A DNA stretch of 64,000 nt from contig OV277867.1 in the NCBI GenBank assembly GCA_922989275.2, positions 41,530,070-41,594,069 on the forward strand. Reading direction: 5' to 3'. The notes under the pieces are model-generated. The model worked only from the letters and a program-made list of their open reading frames with translations. It had not been told where the DNA came from and made no database searches. Position numbers and translations under genes: made by a program. Below are positions 22,201 through 32,186 of the stretch, in pieces (the stretch's first letter is position 1; every line of letters starts with the position of its first letter). Origin of the DNA: Gari tellinella. Lineage: Eukaryota; Mollusca; Bivalvia; Cardiida; Psammobiidae.

Positions 22201-22947
22201 TTGATAAATAAAGGATTATTGGCTATCGGTCTAGCAGGCTTCAAAAACGCCTTCCACCCAAATCCCATACAGAAAAGCCAATCGGTTATATCTGTTCTCG
22301 AAGAATCATTCAAGATGATGAATTCCTCTGATGATAGTTGGAAGAGAGTAAGAGATCAAGTGTGTGACACTCTATCTATTGTGAACACGTTTGCCATGCA
22401 GTCCATTAGAGACAGTAGCTCTACACGGGAACAGTTCTTCATTTCCATTGTGAATGACTACACCAGAGAAAATACATATCTGTACGACCTAGCAAATACC
22501 GCCCTGCGACACCAGACCGAGACCAACTATATCCCTTCAGCAAAAGACTTGGCCCTTGTACCATACATTACAGTGTACATGATGCTCCTGCTGTTTTGGC
22601 CTGAACTAAAGAAAGAATCATTACCAACATACCGCAGAGTACTACTGACCAAAGCACATATGGATCAGTACCAGGTAGGAACGAAATTTACGTGGCTTGG
22701 TTTTGTTTCCTCTTCCGCGAAAAAGTCAAAGGCTATCCCGTTCCCTACATGCAGTGCACACGGAGAACATATTGCTTTCTTCAAGATAGACAATACCACA
22801 GAGTCACACTGGCAGCCAAGGAATATAGAGAAGTATGCCTTCTATCAGGAAGAAGAGAGAGTGTATCCTTCAGGAGCCCGATTCGAAGTTATAAGGCATA
22901 GACAAGCAAAAGATACACTATATATCAAACTAAAGCTTTTGAGCTGA
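19259..22947 (+). CDS. Ankyrin-like / ADP-ribosyltransferase (R-S-ExE) protein, two-exon model
   Basis: The main exon 21810-22947 (stop TGA 22945-22947) follows an acceptor TTACACTTTTCCAG and is open from its first base (KEENRIEEEWKLVDTIVLSA). The proposed exon 1 is 19259-19275 (ATG GCC ACA TCA TCT GG, then donor GTACGT). Its phase 2 end fits the single leading A of exon 2 exactly, giving MATSSGKEEN and 384 residues. N-terminal half: ankyrin-repeat-like WGVLHQAVWWNNTDILKYVL. C-terminal half: the ADP-ribosyltransferase fold with YRRVLL (Arg), FTWLGFVSSSAKKSKA (Ser-x-Ser) and EEERVYPSGARFEV (ExE), the R-S-ExE triad of arginine-type mono-ADP-ribosyltransferases that move ADP-ribose from NAD to a protein. 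No signal peptide, so probably intracellular. Target unknown. The domain call is good; exon 1 is inferred. A GTG at 21847 is not needed as a start. Confidence 0.75.
19400..20180 (+). repeat. Degenerate tandem repeat, about 155 bp period, in the intron
   Basis: Recurring phrases such as TTGACCTTTGACCTCAATTAT and GTTACTGTGAC spaced about 110-160 bp. Starts TTTATGCCCCATAGCATAGC. Lies in the long intron of the ADP-ribosyltransferase model. Confidence 0.6.
20200..20872 (+). repeat. Pearl-like element: 161 bp core x3 plus ACGA/ACGG microsatellite
   Basis: AGCATATTTGAGTACA recurs at 20301, 20462 and 20623 (161 bp steps). The array ends in GGACGAACGAACGAACGAAC and GGACGGACGGACAGGG. Flanks ATTATACGCCC on the left and GGGGCGTATAA on the right are near-complementary. 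Tandem cores followed by this microsatellite are the published layout of bivalve pearl elements. Confidence 0.8.
21210..21690. repeat. Possible inverted-repeat element upstream of the main ART exon
   Basis: CAGGGATTACGCGTAATCCCTG at the left is a near-perfect palindrome. Near 21650-21685, AGTGATTTCACGTATTCCCTG looks like a diverged inverted copy. About 480 bp. Weak. Confidence 0.4.
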
Positions 22948-22952
22948 ATAAA
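22947..22952 (+). promoter_or_regulatory. Polyadenylation signal AATAAA overlapping the stop codon
   Basis: The TGA stop (22945-22947) runs directly into AATAAA, sharing its A. If used, the 3' UTR would be only about 15-30 bases. A weaker ATAAAG-type alternative lies near 23088. Confidence 0.4.
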
Positions 22953-23729
22953 TACAAGAGCCGGTATAATATGACCAGATACACAAAACTTCAAAGGATC
23001 GCTGTATGTATGGAGAGTTATATAAGGGCACTGCAAATCACTAAAATTACATGTTTATTGAAACTTGTTTACATTTCTTTTCAATCATAAAGAGCATGTA
23101 ATGTTCAACGAATAAACCAGTATACGGCTCCGTCATTCCACAAATACTGAACGCTTCTAATACCCCCATTCCACTGAGCGGCGATGCCTCTACGCTTCGA
23201 AATTTTGGAAAATCGCCGCAAATCGTAGTAGGAACGGCAACAGCGCAGTAGAAACGCCAACGTCGTAGTAGAAGCGTAACGGAAGCGCCTTGATCGCCAC
23301 CTCACGGCGAATGTTTTGACCCTGCTCAAAATTTACGTAGCGGCATCGCCGTGGACTCGAAGCGCAGTAGAAGCGTACTAAGAAATTCATCAGCGTAGTG
23401 GTATCGTAGTCGCAGCGTGCTTGACGTAGCGGAAGCGCAGTCGCATCGTAGTGAAAACGTCGAGATATTTGTCCGCGAGTCCGCTACGTTTTTCGTACGC
23501 TCTGGGCGATTCCACTACGCTCTGTACGATCTAGCGACGATCAAAGCATTTTCACGGCGATTCGACCATTTATGAATCACAAACCACGGCGCTTCTACTA
23601 CGCCCTCACTACGTTGTTGGCGCTTTGACTGCGTTTCCTCTTCGCTTCCACTACGCTCTTGGCAACTGAGTCACGCTCATGGCGATTTACGTTTCGCGCA
23701 TGGCGATTTACGTTTCGCGCTAGCCGACC

Positions 23730-23740
23730 AGTGTATAAAT
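23730..23740 (+). promoter_or_regulatory. TATA box for the element's ORF
   Basis: GTGTATAAATATGC lies about 75 bp before the ATG at 23809, just where the motif array stops. Good match to a TATA box; transcription start then near 23765, giving a leader of about 45 bases. Confidence 0.5.
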
Positions 23741-23808
23741 ATGCATCACTTCTACCTTTATCTTCATTATTTGTTAGCACTTAAAACTGTACACATCAAT
23801 AATTAAAA

Positions 23809-24135
23809 ATGCCAAAACGTAAGACAAAATCAAGGGCTGCGCATGCTACTGTCAAGCAGCCTGAACCTCAGGTGGAGGAATCTCCTGTTTGTCAAGAAGC
23901 CGAGGCCGCTTTACACTCTCCAGCACTCGAAGTAGAGTCCCAACTGCATCCCGATGATCAACAAGATGAGCTCAGCGAAGTAGAAGGGACTGCGGTTAAG
24001 AAAGGAAAACAAGTGACTGCCCTGACTACTAAACATGAAGATGAGATGGTTGAGTGGTTGGCGAAAACAGTAAAATCGAATATTTTATACAGAAAGTTTC
24101 AAGAAGCGCAACAGAAGCGTAGCTCCTGCGCTTAG
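23809..24135 (+). CDS. Small protein with N-terminal part of a MADF-like domain, inside the TIR element
   Basis: 108 codons, ATG in context AAAATGCC, TATA box upstream. Basic start (MPKRKTKSRAAH), a long acidic and proline/glutamate-rich middle, then KHEDEMVEWLAKTVKSNILYRKFQEAQQKR. This last part resembles the first helices of MADF/Myb-SANT DNA-binding domains, which occur in PIF/Harbinger-type accessory proteins. The domain stops after about 35 residues. The final codons (EAQQKRSSCA) are read from the CAGAAGCGTAG motif array itself, so the gene looks truncated by the array or is missing a downstream exon. Function unknown; binding to the flanking motif array is a hypothesis. Confidence 0.5.
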   Translation: MPKRKTKSRAAHATVKQPEPQVEESPVCQEAEAALHSPALEVESQLHPDDQQDELSEVEGTAVKKGKQVTALTTKHEDEMVEWLAKTVKSNILYRKFQEAQQKRSSCA

Positions 24136-24734
24136 GTCGAAGTAAGGTCGCAGTAGCAACGTAGTAAGCGTAGTGGAAGCGTAGTCAGAAATCCTTTATC
24201 GTAGTGGCAGCGTAGTAGAAGCGTCTTGGAGAGACTTAAAGCGCCGTAGAAGCGCAGCAACAGCGTGGTGGGATCGTGATGAGCGCAGTGAGGTCATCGT
24301 TGAAGCGTACTAAAAGCGTACTAAAAGCGTACTTGAAACGCCCAAGTCCAAATTTTATGCACACTTGGCGGCGCTTCTACGGCGATTTGGATGATTTTGG
24401 AGAATCGCCATGATCGCCATGAGCGCAGTGGAACCGCCGCCCAGTGGAATGGGGGTACAATTTAGTCAATAAAATTCGCCGATTCGCACATAAGGCGTTT
24501 GTTTGGAATTAAAAGACATGGAGCGTTTGTTTGAAATTAACAGACACATTTCCGGCGATTTATACTGAAATAGATTGCAGTGATTATTAGAAAGGTGAAG
24601 CCTTTCATGTTCTGTAACTTTGTTTCATTTGTTTACAGTTTAAATACCTTATCAGCTATTTACTTTGTACTGTTTATGAGCATTGTGATGTTTGCTTACG
24701 GACCTTTGCATTTTAACTTTGGGGGCGGCAGTAC

Positions 24735-24993
24735 GCGCTTTACCGTTGTCGTCTGCCGTTTTTTCTAAACATTACATATTAGTTGACATTTTGACAGAAG
24801 GAATATAATGAAGAATAAAAAACAGCTTGAATCCAGATCAGACGCGGCGTTACGCGGCGTCTGATCTGGATTCAGGCTGTTTACAAATGTAAACCAAATC
24901 TTAATTTTCTCTCCCTATAACAACTCTCTCCGAACAACACACGCAATCTTTGTTACCCGTTGTGTGTTGTTGTAGAGAGGAAGCACTGTATAT
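24735..24993 (+). mobile_element. Family B MITE, right two thirds
   Basis: Class-2 palindrome at 24828-24893 (CAGCTTGAATCCAGATCAGA ..., centre GCGTTACGC) and the right tip GTAGAGAGGAAGCACTGTA. The left tip is lost. Confidence 0.75.
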
Positions 24994-25096
24994 ACCAATT
25001 TGATGTGGATATGGATGCTCGCATAAAGCATAAATCGTGTTTCTCCGTGTTGAACGTGTCGGACAATGACGATATAATACGGAACTATACCTAACC

Positions 25097-25125
25097 CGCC
25101 CCCCCCCCCCCCCCCCCCCCCCCCC
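25097..25125 (+). repeat. Poly-C run, more than 25 bases
   Basis: Uninterrupted C run after CCCG. Its length is likely to vary and to be hard to sequence. Confidence 0.9.
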
Positions 25126-25385
25126 TTATAAAATCAAAAGTAAATTAGTTTATCTTTGCCAAAGGTTAGTTTCGCCCTGCCAGGTAAAAATCGGTCTATA
25201 CGTTTATGAGCATTGTAATGTTTGCTTACCTTATCTTGCTTATGTTGTCGCGTTTTCAATGTCAGTTTGAATTTATCACAAGTACATTTGTTGCATGTAC
25301 CACCAAGGCTGCCATAAGTTGATCATGACAAATCTTAAGATGTCCAAATGTTTTATTTTTAAGCACGATTTTACGCATTGTACCT

Positions 25386-25527
25386 TTAATCCTTTACCCC
25401 ATATTCTATTTCTAGTTTTTAAAATACTTGGACGTTTAAAGCAGGTTGAAAGTAAAGCTGAATGTACAATAAGGTGCATTCTGCAATACTTTCAGCCAGC
25501 TTCTACCATCTGCTAGGATACAAAATC
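25386..25527 (+). repeat. Family A MITE fragment
   Basis: AATCCTTTACCCCATATTCT at the left and a decayed core (AAGCTGAATGTACAATAAGG). Breaks off at CTACCATCTGCTAGGATAC. Confidence 0.65.
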
Positions 25528-25647
25528 CGAAGACTTCGGAAAAGTCCGGAGACACGGCAACCCTGTACGGTCTTAAAACGTGGACTAAAGTGAATAAAGG
25601 GTTTTTGTAAGTAGGCTTGCAAAACTGTGTATTGTCATCCTCAGTTA

Positions 25648-25870
25648 TCGTATTCGAATCAGGACAACCATAGCGTTAGTTGGACGTGTTGTCAACAGGT
25701 TCTATTCGAATCACCACTTGATGTTTTCCGTTGACAAAATGTTGTCAAACCATCAAATCGTTGACCACAATTTCGATTCGAGTCGGGTCAAAAACGTTGT
25801 CATCAGTAAATCTTCGAGCATTTGCTCCGCCTAGTTTTCGTTGACAACAAATTGAATGATTCGAATACGA
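25648..25870. repeat. 223 bp element with perfect 14 bp terminal inverted repeats
   Basis: TCGTATTCGAATCA at 25648-25661 and TGATTCGAATACGA at 25857-25870. Inside, TTGTCAAC/GTTGACAA and ATTCGAATCA recur in both orientations. No ORF. Family unknown. Confidence 0.6.
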
Positions 25871-26440
25871 CCAATGATATCATATCCGTTTGTCAACCGA
25901 AACTAAACGAAAGTTATCTAGAAATTTATTTCGTAACAGAAATGCTCATTTACCGATAATTCAAAAGGTATTTATTATATATTTCATTTTCTATTAATTA
26001 CCCGTACCATGGTGTAATGCATGGTCGCAAATGCACTTGTTAATCGCTGAATCAGTGAATGACTGACGAATAAGTCCAAAAATTAAGGTGACAGAAGGAT
26101 TCCGATATAAGGTGCCTATCGAATTTTTTATTTCTTCACTTGTGCTCGTGTCTTGCATGGGCTGTGAGCTAACTTTCTTTGAACAGAACTGTTAAATGTA
26201 AATAATAAGCTATCATTTGTCAAAATCGGCCCAAAAATGACAAAATGACAAGGTTGGGAAGTTGATGGCCCTGAATACACATCTACCTTTTCATTGTATA
26301 CATACATGATACGATTTTTTTTTTTTTTTTGAAACTTCTTGAAACTTCTTGAAACATTTGTTAAGGATGTTTGTTGAACATATGGATGTATTTTGACTCA
26401 TTTTGAAAGATTTATGTGGGGGGGGGGGGGTCATAGCTTA
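25871..26440. other. No gene seen
   Basis: Low-complexity AT-rich sequence with a poly-T run near 26311 followed by GAAACTTCTT twice, and a G run (about 15) near 26415. Confidence 0.5.
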
Positions 26441-27020
26441 CGCGCCGAAAACCTGTGGTTTGTGATACACATATGTCCGTCGTCGGACTGTCCGTCAACC
26501 ATTGCAAACAAATAAAATCAATGTCCCTATTGTAGCAAAATTTATCAGCTACTGAATTTCAACGACCTCGGGTCTTCATGCACCATGTCGAGAAAAATAT
26601 TTTCCAAAACAGCTGGTCTGATATCAATTTGAGTTTCACAAACATGTTTCTCAATCATTTGGCTTTAAAAGTTGTTCAAAGAATTTTGATCCGTAAAAAT
26701 ATGGCCGCCAGAGGGTGTGGTCATTTTACGTACTTAGTAATTATGATCATGTTAGAGTGAACGAAGAAGATAGTGATTAAAGAGTAAAAATTTGGAGAAG
26801 TTTAAGAGTTATCATTCACCTGACAAGTACCCTAAGCTTAACTATTCTGCACTCAGCATCAGCAATTGGCACAATCATATTGTCATAATTTCTCAGCTTT
26901 CCAAGATATGTTACATTTACATCAACGGTCCCAGGTGAGCGATTTAGGGCCGTATACCGCTCTTGTTTGACAAAAGTTATGGCCCTTTGAATTTTTTTTA
27001 AGACAAGTAGTATAGTGGTC
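26440..27020. repeat. Fragments of the 145-bp-array type element
   Basis: TCCGTCGTCGGACTGTCCGTC near 26475 and GGTGAGCGATTTAGGGCCGT near 26935 match the two flanks of the array at 8335-9700. The core repeats are missing. Confidence 0.6.
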
Positions 27021-27222
27021 ACTGGTAGTGCAAACAAAAAATCCTAACCCGAACCCTATCCCTATCCCTAAATTTTGTGCAGCCAACTACTTCTACACTA
27101 CTGGAAGTATTTGTTCCAAATTTTCACACATTAACAACTTTGTCGGGATAGGGATATGTGAGGGGAGACATACGTTTCCCTCAAAAACACAGTCTAGGAT
27201 TGTTCTGGAATTTAATATACGA

Positions 27223-27362
27223 AAGCCAACTGTTTGGTGCTAACTGCCAACTGCGTATCTTCATATACATGTCCATTCGAACTCGAGTTGGCAGTCAACA
27301 GCTGACAGTTGGCAATAAACAGATGGCAGTTAGTAATGCAATGTAAACAGTTGGCTGTTACA
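27223..27362. repeat. Inverted-repeat element with CCAACTGTTT / AAACAGTTGG arms
   Basis: AGCCAACTGTTT and GCTAACTGCCA on the left pair with TGGCAGTTAGT and AAACAGTTGGCT on the right. About 140 bp. The interior also holds GTTGGCAGTCAACAGCTGAC, itself partly palindromic. Confidence 0.65.
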
Positions 27363-27445
27363 GTTTCTTAAAGTCAGTCGAGTATAAAACAATGAATTCT
27401 AATAAATTTGTCATCATCACCACCATAACAATATTTACCTTAAAT

Positions 27446-27560
27446 TAGTGAATGTCGTAACGCCGGGTTACCCGGCGTCTTATCTGGCTCCAAATCGTTT
27501 GCACCACTGGAAATAGTAGTTTAAGCTTAAACGCATTTGTTGGAAAAGAATAACGTCTTC
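27446..27560 (+). repeat. Family C half, truncated
   Basis: Right half of a class-2 core (GCCGGGTTACCCGGCGTC) followed by AAGCTTAAACGCATTTGTTG, directly before an intact C copy. Confidence 0.7.
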
Positions 27561-27573
27561 TCTAATGTGTTTT

Positions 27574-27823
27574 TACAGTGGAGAATCTGTTATTATTTCC
27601 CGTTTAAACGCAAACGTACGCAAACGCAAAGCACTAAAACGTAGAAAAGAACAACTTTTGGACAATTCTGATATTTCATGTTTATCTTGGAGGCAAACAG
27701 TTTGGAGCCTGATCAGACGCCGGGTTACCCGGCGTCTGATCTGGCTCCAAACTGTTTGTAAAAGAAAAAATAGTTTTAGCGTAAACGCGTTTATCGGGAA
27801 AGAATAACAGATTCTCCACTGTA
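27574..27823 (-). mobile_element. Family C MITE, intact, 250 bp, TA-flanked
   Basis: Ends TACAGTGGAGAATCTGTTAT and AACAGATTCTCCACTGTA. Subterminal CGTTTAAACGCAAACG and GCGTAAACGCGTTTAT. Class-2 palindrome (GCAAACAGTTTGGAGCCTGA ..., centre GGGTTACCC). Nearly identical to 42075-42324, 57259-57508 and 58426-58675, all exactly 250 bp, so a young family. Confidence 0.9.
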
Positions 27824-28141
27824 TCAGTAAAAACTTAAAACAGAAAACACATACTTACAGTTAATGGTCCACTTCTGTGCAGTTGTACGATTCTAATTGT
27901 GTTTAAACCTATATTTCATAGTAACAGTTAAATTAACCATTTAGGAAAGATGCTTGCTGTCAAAGAAATTTTTCATTACGAGAAACATGGTAACTTTATG
28001 CAGGGTATAAGGTTGGAAACTAAAATATTTCTTATCCATTTTAACAAAGCGTAAGGTAACGCAATATACATCGTTATGCTGAACACGTTTGCTTTGAAAT
28101 AGTTTTTTTTATTTATTTTTCCGTTCATCCTTTTGGGCACC

Positions 28142-28303
28142 TGGGGCCTGTTTCATAAAACTTCGTACGACAAATGTTCTCGTAAGTCAGATTATAAAAA
28201 CCTCAATTTTTTTTTCTCCATCTAATCCTGTCTTGTGACATCTCTTTGGAATAAATCGTCTTTTCAAGACGTTTCCAAAGAGATGTCATAAGACATTATT
28301 AGA
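28142..28303 (+). repeat. Family E MITE, right end missing
   Basis: Left end GGGGCCTGTTTCATAAAACT and the central palindrome around CGTCTTTTCAAGACG. Stops after ATTAGATA. Confidence 0.75.
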
Positions 28304-28349
28304 TAACTGTATGATCCATATTATAAACCTATAGTCATTACCTATCATT

Positions 28350-29550
28350 GAAGACACGAGACCACTTAAAGCGGGTTTAAGGTGAAGCGGAATGCATCAG
28401 GCGCGTTCTGCCCTACTTTTAGTCTGATTTAAGCATAGAATTTTAAAAAACTCCCATCTGCTAATCCTAGACTTAACAGGTGTTCACTTGGGGTAGGTTT
28501 AAAGTGAAGCAGAAAGCACATAAAGGCTCATTTTGCTTTACTTTAGACTTGCTTTAAGTTTAAGTGTTTAAGCTATCATCTACAATAATATCGAATATAT
28601 AGATCTGTTACGATACATATGCATGCCTGTATAAACCCATTGTCATTTTCTTAGGTGGTTTAAAGCAAATCAGAACTCGCCTTAGGACATGTTCTGCTTT
28701 GCTTTCAGCCTATGTCAAGCTTAGCTTTTGAAGCTACCACCTGATACAATATCCATATATATGTTTTGATACATATTCATGACTGTAAGCGAGGTTCTAG
28801 CATCGAAGACAGGTGAACACTTAAAGAGGGTTTAAAGTAAAGTAGTATACACCTAAACATGCGTTCTGCATTACTTCCAACCTGCTTTAAGTTAAAATAT
28901 TTAAGGTATCATCTACTGTTTACTACGATATAGAAACTATTTGTGGTTCTAACATATTCGTGATTATATAATTGGGATAGGTTTAGATGATCTCTTGATG
29001 TGGGTTTAACGCAAAGGAGAACGCGTCTTAAGGCGCGTTCTGCTTTACTTTCAACTTGCATTAAGCTTAAAGAGCTAAGGCATCATATATTGTCTACTAC
29101 AACGTAGACAATACATGTATTCGTTATAATATATATTCATGATTATATAAACAGGATAATTATGTTAAGGTGATCACTTGAAGCGGATTTAAAGTGAAGT
29201 AGAAAGCGCCTTAAGGCGCGTTCTGCTTTACTTTAAGCCTGTCTTAAGTTTCAATCTCTAGGCTACCATTAGCTAGAGTATAGAGATAATTTATTTTAAG
29301 AAAAAGTGACTGCATAAGCAGAAATTACTTCGAAATAAATACAAAATTGTTGAATTGCGTGTCTATGGAGAAATAGGTTAACAAACGGGGGCTTTCCCCG
29401 ATAGTTAGCACTTTACTCCATAGCTTGTTTTAGAAAGTTGAATACTTGAAGCGGGTTTAAAGCAGAGGCGGAATGCGTCATAATGCGTCTTCTGCCTTAC
29501 TTTAAGCCAGTTTTAAGCTTAAATCTGCAAACTACTGGAGTATTGAAATA
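28350..29550 (+). repeat. Run of about seven diverged family A-type hairpins
   Basis: Successive palindromes of the type TTTAAAGTGAAGCAGAAAGC ... GCTTTACTTTA occur near 28370, 28490, 28670, 28820, 28990, 29180 and 29450. Each is followed by a remnant of GCTACCATCTGCT and a TTCATGAT-type tail. Units are about 150-270 bp and have diverged strongly from one another. No gene. Confidence 0.75.
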
Positions 29551-29879
29551 TTTGTTTATGCTGGAATTATTTTCCTGAAGAAAAAAAAATGTGTAAAATA
29601 ATCGAAAGTTCATATACAAAAACATGTAAAATGTGCAGATTATAATATACTTTGCAGATTATTGTTATAAGAATGACTGTCCGTCATTACTCGTCTTTAT
29701 ATGTATTATATTATATAATGCTGATAGACATGTATGTCTTTGCTGAATAAAACATATCATATTATGGATCCTACAGTGTAACAAACCCAAATTTCTACAA
29801 ATCTGGTGAACTTCATTATTTAAAAATATCCTAAACCGAACATATCCGTATTTCAAAGCCTTATTTTAATTTTAAACTA

Positions 29880-31180
29880 GAACTATCACTAAAGGTGATT
29901 GATACCCCCACAGGAAACCTCCCTGTCACAAGGCGCCAATATAACGTTTTGTTTGTTTAATTGATATTACTAATAATTATATCGTTAATCCCAATATAAC
30001 GCACGTGGAAAAAGACGCGAATTCATACAACGTTAGAAAATGACTTACCAAATCGCGCCCGATTCCAAGACAATGCTCGTGGAAAAATACGCGACTTCAT
30101 ATAACGTAAGAAAGTGACATACCAGATCGTGGTAAGAACACTTAACTAATCCAGAGAAAATCAAATAATCACATTTTATAATCGAGACAAAACTACTCTC
30201 AACGGAACAAACATTCACAACAGAAAAGGGAAATCACTCTACAAAACTAAACCGGAAGTTATTTATTCATCCCATTACCTGAACGTAACTACCACCCGGT
30301 TACGTAGGATGAGTTATCTCCCTTCCTACTCACTTCTTAGTCACTGGAAATAATATAGGATGAGTAATCTCCCTTTCCACCAGAGTAACCGCTAAATGAC
30401 CACTAAATGACCTTTACCTTTGTCGGACATGACTCAAATTTTACTGAACTCAAGAGCTTCTTGAGGTGAATGCACATACCAAATATAAAGTCTCTATCTT
30501 AAGTAATCAAAACGTTATGGCCAAGGTGTCACAGAAAGTGACAAATGCCCCCGAGGTGTTTTGTCACTGCAGTGTATTCATTTGGCTTTCAAGTAAAATC
30601 ATACAGCAGGTTATAATTGTACTCCTTGTTGTTGTTGGGATGGAAATGTACAAAGAAACAAGCTTTTTCTAGATTTTTCATATGCATCATCACCATAGCA
30701 TCATGATGTCATCATGACGTCATGATGACATCACCATAGCATCATGATGTCGTTGTCATAACAAGGTTTGTCATATGTTATATTGAGGAATTATTTCTAA
30801 ATTTAGAAATGATCACATAATCAGAGTGTTATGGCCAGTTGGGATGAGTTATCTCCCTTCCTATTCACTTCTTAGTCACTTGACATAATATAGGATGAGT
30901 TATCTCCCTTTCCACCAGATGTGCATATTAAGGAACAAAATGTAAAGTTATAAAGGGGCATAATTTTGTCAAATTTTGTGCAAGAGTTATGAAACCTGTC
31001 ACTGAGTGTCCCCATATAACACTGATACTATATACCAAGTTTGAAAATGGTTTTGTATATAGTTTTCAAGAAAAAGTCAAATGTCCCGAAAAAACGCGAC
31101 AGACGGACGGACTGACCGACCGACGGACGGACAAGGCATTTCCTATATAGCCCCCACCACACAGTGTTGGGGGTATAAAT
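29880..31180 (+). repeat. Family P dispersed repeat with internal direct repeats and ACGG tail
   Basis: Contains CAAGAGCTTCTTGAGGTGAA, a phrase shared with 48160-48840 and 56445-57600. A block of about 78 bp starting GGATGAGTTATCTCCCTTCC occurs at about 30306 and again at 30840. A stretch rich in TGACGTCA/TGATGTCAT lies at 30690-30760. Ends in GACGGACGGACTGACCGACC and GGGGGTATAAA. Pearl/Helentron-like layout. Confidence 0.65.
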
Positions 31181-31371
31181 ATGAATATGTTCGACTTAGC
31201 AAGTTCGAGATTTCGAAGCTCAACTGTATGCTGTTTAAATGATATAAGGTGATTTTTACACGTGTATACAAAGGAGGAATTGGTTAAGTTGCTGCTTGTT
31301 TAAACCATATCTATTTATCTGCGATAGTCAATGGAAAATTAACATTTTCATGGTCAAATTTATTGTCAGGA

Positions 31372-31715
31372 TTTTACCCCTTCACCGCCATATTGTCGTC
31401 TGCTTCAATACTGTTGTCTGTAATATCGATTCAAAGTAAGTTTTAAGTCAGTATAACCGCGTTACGCGTCGTCTGATCAGGATCAAAGCTGTTTGCCAGC
31501 GCGCTTTATGACGTCATTGAGAGTGAAAGGGTTAACTGTTGATTTGATGGCTTTCGTTATCCGAAAATATCATCAGAGTATCAAACAGTTACACGGCTTC
31601 ACATCTGGATCCAAACTGTTTGCAACGATTAATACAAATTCGTCCGCATCGTGCAGGTGTAACATTGGATAAGGTTATTTTCAGTGTATGTGCATAGGGA
31701 GGCAAAGGGTAAGGT
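31372..31715 (+). repeat. Two adjacent, decayed family I elements
   Basis: First: TTACCCCTTCACCGCCATAT ... GAGAGTGAAAGGGTTAAC (31372-31537) with a half palindrome. Second: 31537-31715 with CAAACAGTTACACGGC and GGATCCAAACTGTTTGC. Confidence 0.6.
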
Positions 31716-31717
31716 GC

Positions 31718-31961
31718 TATAGTGTATAAGACGTTATAATTACCCAATAAACGCGTTGCCGCTAACACTTTAATTTCTAATGCAAACAGTTTGGAGCCTG
31801 ATCAGACGCCGGGTAACCCGGCGTCTGATCAGGCTCCAAATCGTTTGCCATTCAGATTAAAATAATTAGTCAGGATTGACAAATTATTTTCTACATTTCA
31901 TTGCAATGCATTTGCGTTGCGTTTGCCTTTAATCTGGAAAGGATAAGGTATTCGCCAGAAG
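31718..31961 (+). repeat. Family C MITE, diverged
   Basis: Near-perfect 67 bp class-2 palindrome at 31781-31847 (GCAAACAGTTTGGAGCCTGA ..., centre GGGTAACCC) inside C-type subterminal sequence (CAATAAACGCGTTGCC, GCGTTGCGTTTGCC). Confidence 0.75.
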
Positions 31962-32042
31962 CATATACCTATGTGTCTTCGGTTTAGTTGGGACCACTGG
32001 TGGAACTGTAACTATTCTAGCTGTCTTATACAGTCAGTCTTG

Positions 32043-32186
32043 TTTTAACTCACAGGTACTTGACACATACTTTATTATCTATTAACACCACCCCCCCCCT
32101 TTTTTTTTTTTTTAATTTTTTTTTTTTTTTTACTATACTTCTATTATAGATACACCTTTTATGTGTCAAGTACCTGTGTTTTAACT
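32043..32186 (+). mobile_element. hAT-like MITE, 128 bp, with perfect 8 bp target duplication
   Basis: Element 32051-32178 has 19 bp perfect inverted ends, CACAGGTACTTGACACATA. It is flanked by TTTTAACT at 32043-32050 and 32179-32186. An 8 bp duplication with short CA..TG ends is typical of hAT elements. The interior is mostly runs of C, T and A. Confidence 0.9.

Larger units (their letters stand above)
23161..24457 (+). mobile_element. 1.3 kb TIR element with motif arrays and its own MADF-like ORF
   Basis: Terminal inverted repeats of 22-23 bp with one mismatch: TACCCCCATTCCACTGAGCG against TACCCCCATTCCACTGGGCG. GC content is clearly above the surroundings. Both arms are packed with variants of CGTAGTGGAAGCG (also CGTAGTAGAAGCG, CGCAGTAGAAGCG). 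In the left arm the motif runs forward to about 23475 and inverted after that. The right arm (24120-24450) carries it forward. In between lie a TATA box and one ORF. No transposase, so non-autonomous. A clear target duplication was not found. Confidence 0.8.

Noticed and set aside
27045..27075. Telomere-like CCCTAT/CCCTAA repeats
   Set aside because: Only four imperfect units, unlike TTAGGG arrays; most likely chance low complexity.
30680..30765. Cluster of TGACGTCA-like CRE sites
   Set aside because: Embedded in a family P dispersed repeat rich in ATGATG/GTCATC low complexity (similar at 56890-56940); no gene start nearby.
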